The notes under the pieces are model-generated. The model worked only from the letters and a program-made list of their open reading frames with translations, was not told the origin of the DNA and did no database searches. Shown piece after piece: positions 63,204 through 64,000 of a stretch of DNA of 64,000 nt (positions are counted from its first letter, which is position 1; every line of letters begins with the position of its first letter). Source of the DNA: JAOTZA01 sp965224065 (GTDB taxonomy: Bacteria > Acidobacteriota > Thermoanaerobaculia > Multivoradales > JAHEKO01). The stretch lies in NCBI GenBank assembly GCA_965224065.1, contig CBDCYF010000005.1, positions 3,720,001-3,784,000 of the forward strand. Direction: 5' to 3'. Both the position numbers and the translations under genes were made by a program.

Positions 63204-64000
63204 TCAGCCCTTTGCGCCCAACCGGATCGACGGTAGCTTGACCGGTTCCAACTTCGAAGCCCCCTGGGCCGCCCGGTAGATGCGGTTGACCTCGACGTCA
63301 CGAAAAACCTGGATCTCGGGATCGCCGGGCCAGCGGATTCGAACCTCCCGGATCCTCTTCGCTCGGCCCAGTCCGATCTCCTGCTGGAAACTCGAGCCTC
63401 CGAACGTGCCACCACTTCCGGCGAGGAGGTGGATCGAGCGCTCTCTGCCTCCATTCTCGACAACGACTTCGATCCGCGCCCCGACCCCGAAGACATTGGG
63501 TCCGCGCCCGGCGAGCCGCAAGGTGATCCAGGCGTTTTTCCCGCCCGGGTTCTCGAACAACGCGTTGGCGTAGGAGTCACCGGGGAAGAAGCCGCCGAGC
63601 TGGTGAAGCAGGTCCTGGTCCCCGTCGTTGTCGAGGTCTCCAAAGGCGACGCCGTGTCCCTTTTGAAGATGGCCAAAGCCCCCGGCGAAGGTCACGTCGG
63701 AAAACCGGCTGCCGCGCTCGTTGCGAAACATCACATTGGGCATCACGGTTTCGTACCCCGGCTCGCCCGTGCCGAGGTAGAAATCCAGCCAGCCGTCGTT
63801 GTCGAGGTCGCCGTAGTTGGCCCCCATCGGCAGCATCGGGCGCGCCAGACCCACCTGTGTCCCGATCTCCGTAAACCGAGCGCCGTCCGAAGTCGAGTCG
63901 TTTCGGTAGACGCGCGGGCGGTTGTCGACCACCACCGAGCCGAAATAGAAGGCGGCCACCGCGGGCACCGGGCTTTCGTAGTCGGCGACAAAGAGATCGA
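63204..64000 (-). CDS. ASPIC/UnbV FG-GAP repeat protein, copy 4 (5' partial)
   Basis: The frame runs off the right edge, where it reads D-L-F-V-A-D-Y-E-S-P-V, so the N-terminus is outside; about 265 residues are visible. FG-GAP loops D-L-D-N-D-G-W-L-D-F-Y and D-L-D-N-D-G-D-Q-D-L precede a full ASPIC/UnbV domain (F-G-V-G-A-R-I-E-V ... I-R-E-V-R-I-R-W-P-G). It is upstream of the TPR gene at 60860, giving the third ASPIC-TPR pair. Confidence 0.88.
   Translation of the reverse strand, partial: DLFVADYESPVPAVAAFYFGSVVVDNRPRVYRNDSTSDGARFTEIGTQVGLARPMLPMGANYGDLDNDGWLDFYLGTGEPGYETVMPNVMFRNERGSRFSDVTFAGGFGHLQKGHGVAFGDLDNDGDQDLLHQLGGFFPGDSYANALFENPGGKNAWITLRLAGRGPNVFGVGARIEVVVENGGRERSIHLLAGSGGTFGGSSFQQEIGLGRAKRIREVRIRWPGDPEIQVFRDVEVNRIYRAAQGASKLEPVKLPSIRLGAKG

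Overview
The window is GC-rich bacterial chromosome, gene-dense, with no rRNA, tRNA, CRISPR array, prophage or transposase gene that I could find. The best taxonomic pointers are several copies of the VWFA-related domain known mainly from Acidobacteriota (TIGR03436-like), two very large Oar-like TonB receptors with an N-terminal carboxypeptidase-regulatory domain, and repeated ASPIC/UnbV FG-GAP genes. I infer an acidobacterium with a Gram-negative envelope; the class is not resolved.

1-6.5 kb: cytochrome c maturation operon ccmB(partial)-C-D-E-F-G-H-I, translationally coupled by 1-14 nt overlaps from ccmC onward. ccmI carries an apparent frameshift near 5840. 6.5-11 kb: a long palindromic element, a PDZ-TPR-CHAT protease-like protein and yaaA. 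11-17.4 kb: a sulfotransferase diverging from two alkaline-phosphatase-superfamily phosphodiesterases, a 64-residue ribbon-helix-helix-like protein and a membrane protein. A cluster of GC-rich palindromes sits inside the 5' end of the second phosphodiesterase. 17.4-21.4 kb: DinB-like, secreted hypothetical, lipocalin-like and DUF1820 genes, then a DJ-1/PfpI protein fused to a likely JAMM-type domain.

21.5-50 kb is the distinctive part: five VWFA genes, two ASPIC/UnbV + TPR pairs, an AP-superfamily 'sulfatase' with Thr in the nucleophile position and TPRs, a transglutaminase-like TPR lipoprotein, a TonB receptor, an SGNH-hydrolase/TPR fusion and further TPR proteins. Nearly all have signal peptides or lipoboxes, so the region probably encodes an envelope protein-interaction network. 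50-55.5 kb is mostly housekeeping: PAP2 phosphatase, DUF3052, pdxH, nucleoside hydrolase, NAD-dependent epimerase, alkyltransferase-like protein and metallophosphoesterase. 55.7-64 kb: a second TonB receptor, a lone ASPIC gene and a third ASPIC + TPR pair whose ASPIC member runs off the right edge.

Intergenic palindromes recur. At three places (6.7, 16.4 and 54.6 kb) a long palindrome supplies the stop codon of the neighbouring gene. Two GC-rich hairpin families, A (core GGGGCGGGGCTTGCCCC) and B (core GAAGCGGCCGG), lie at 10.2, 14.1, 16.5, 58.9 and 63.1 kb.
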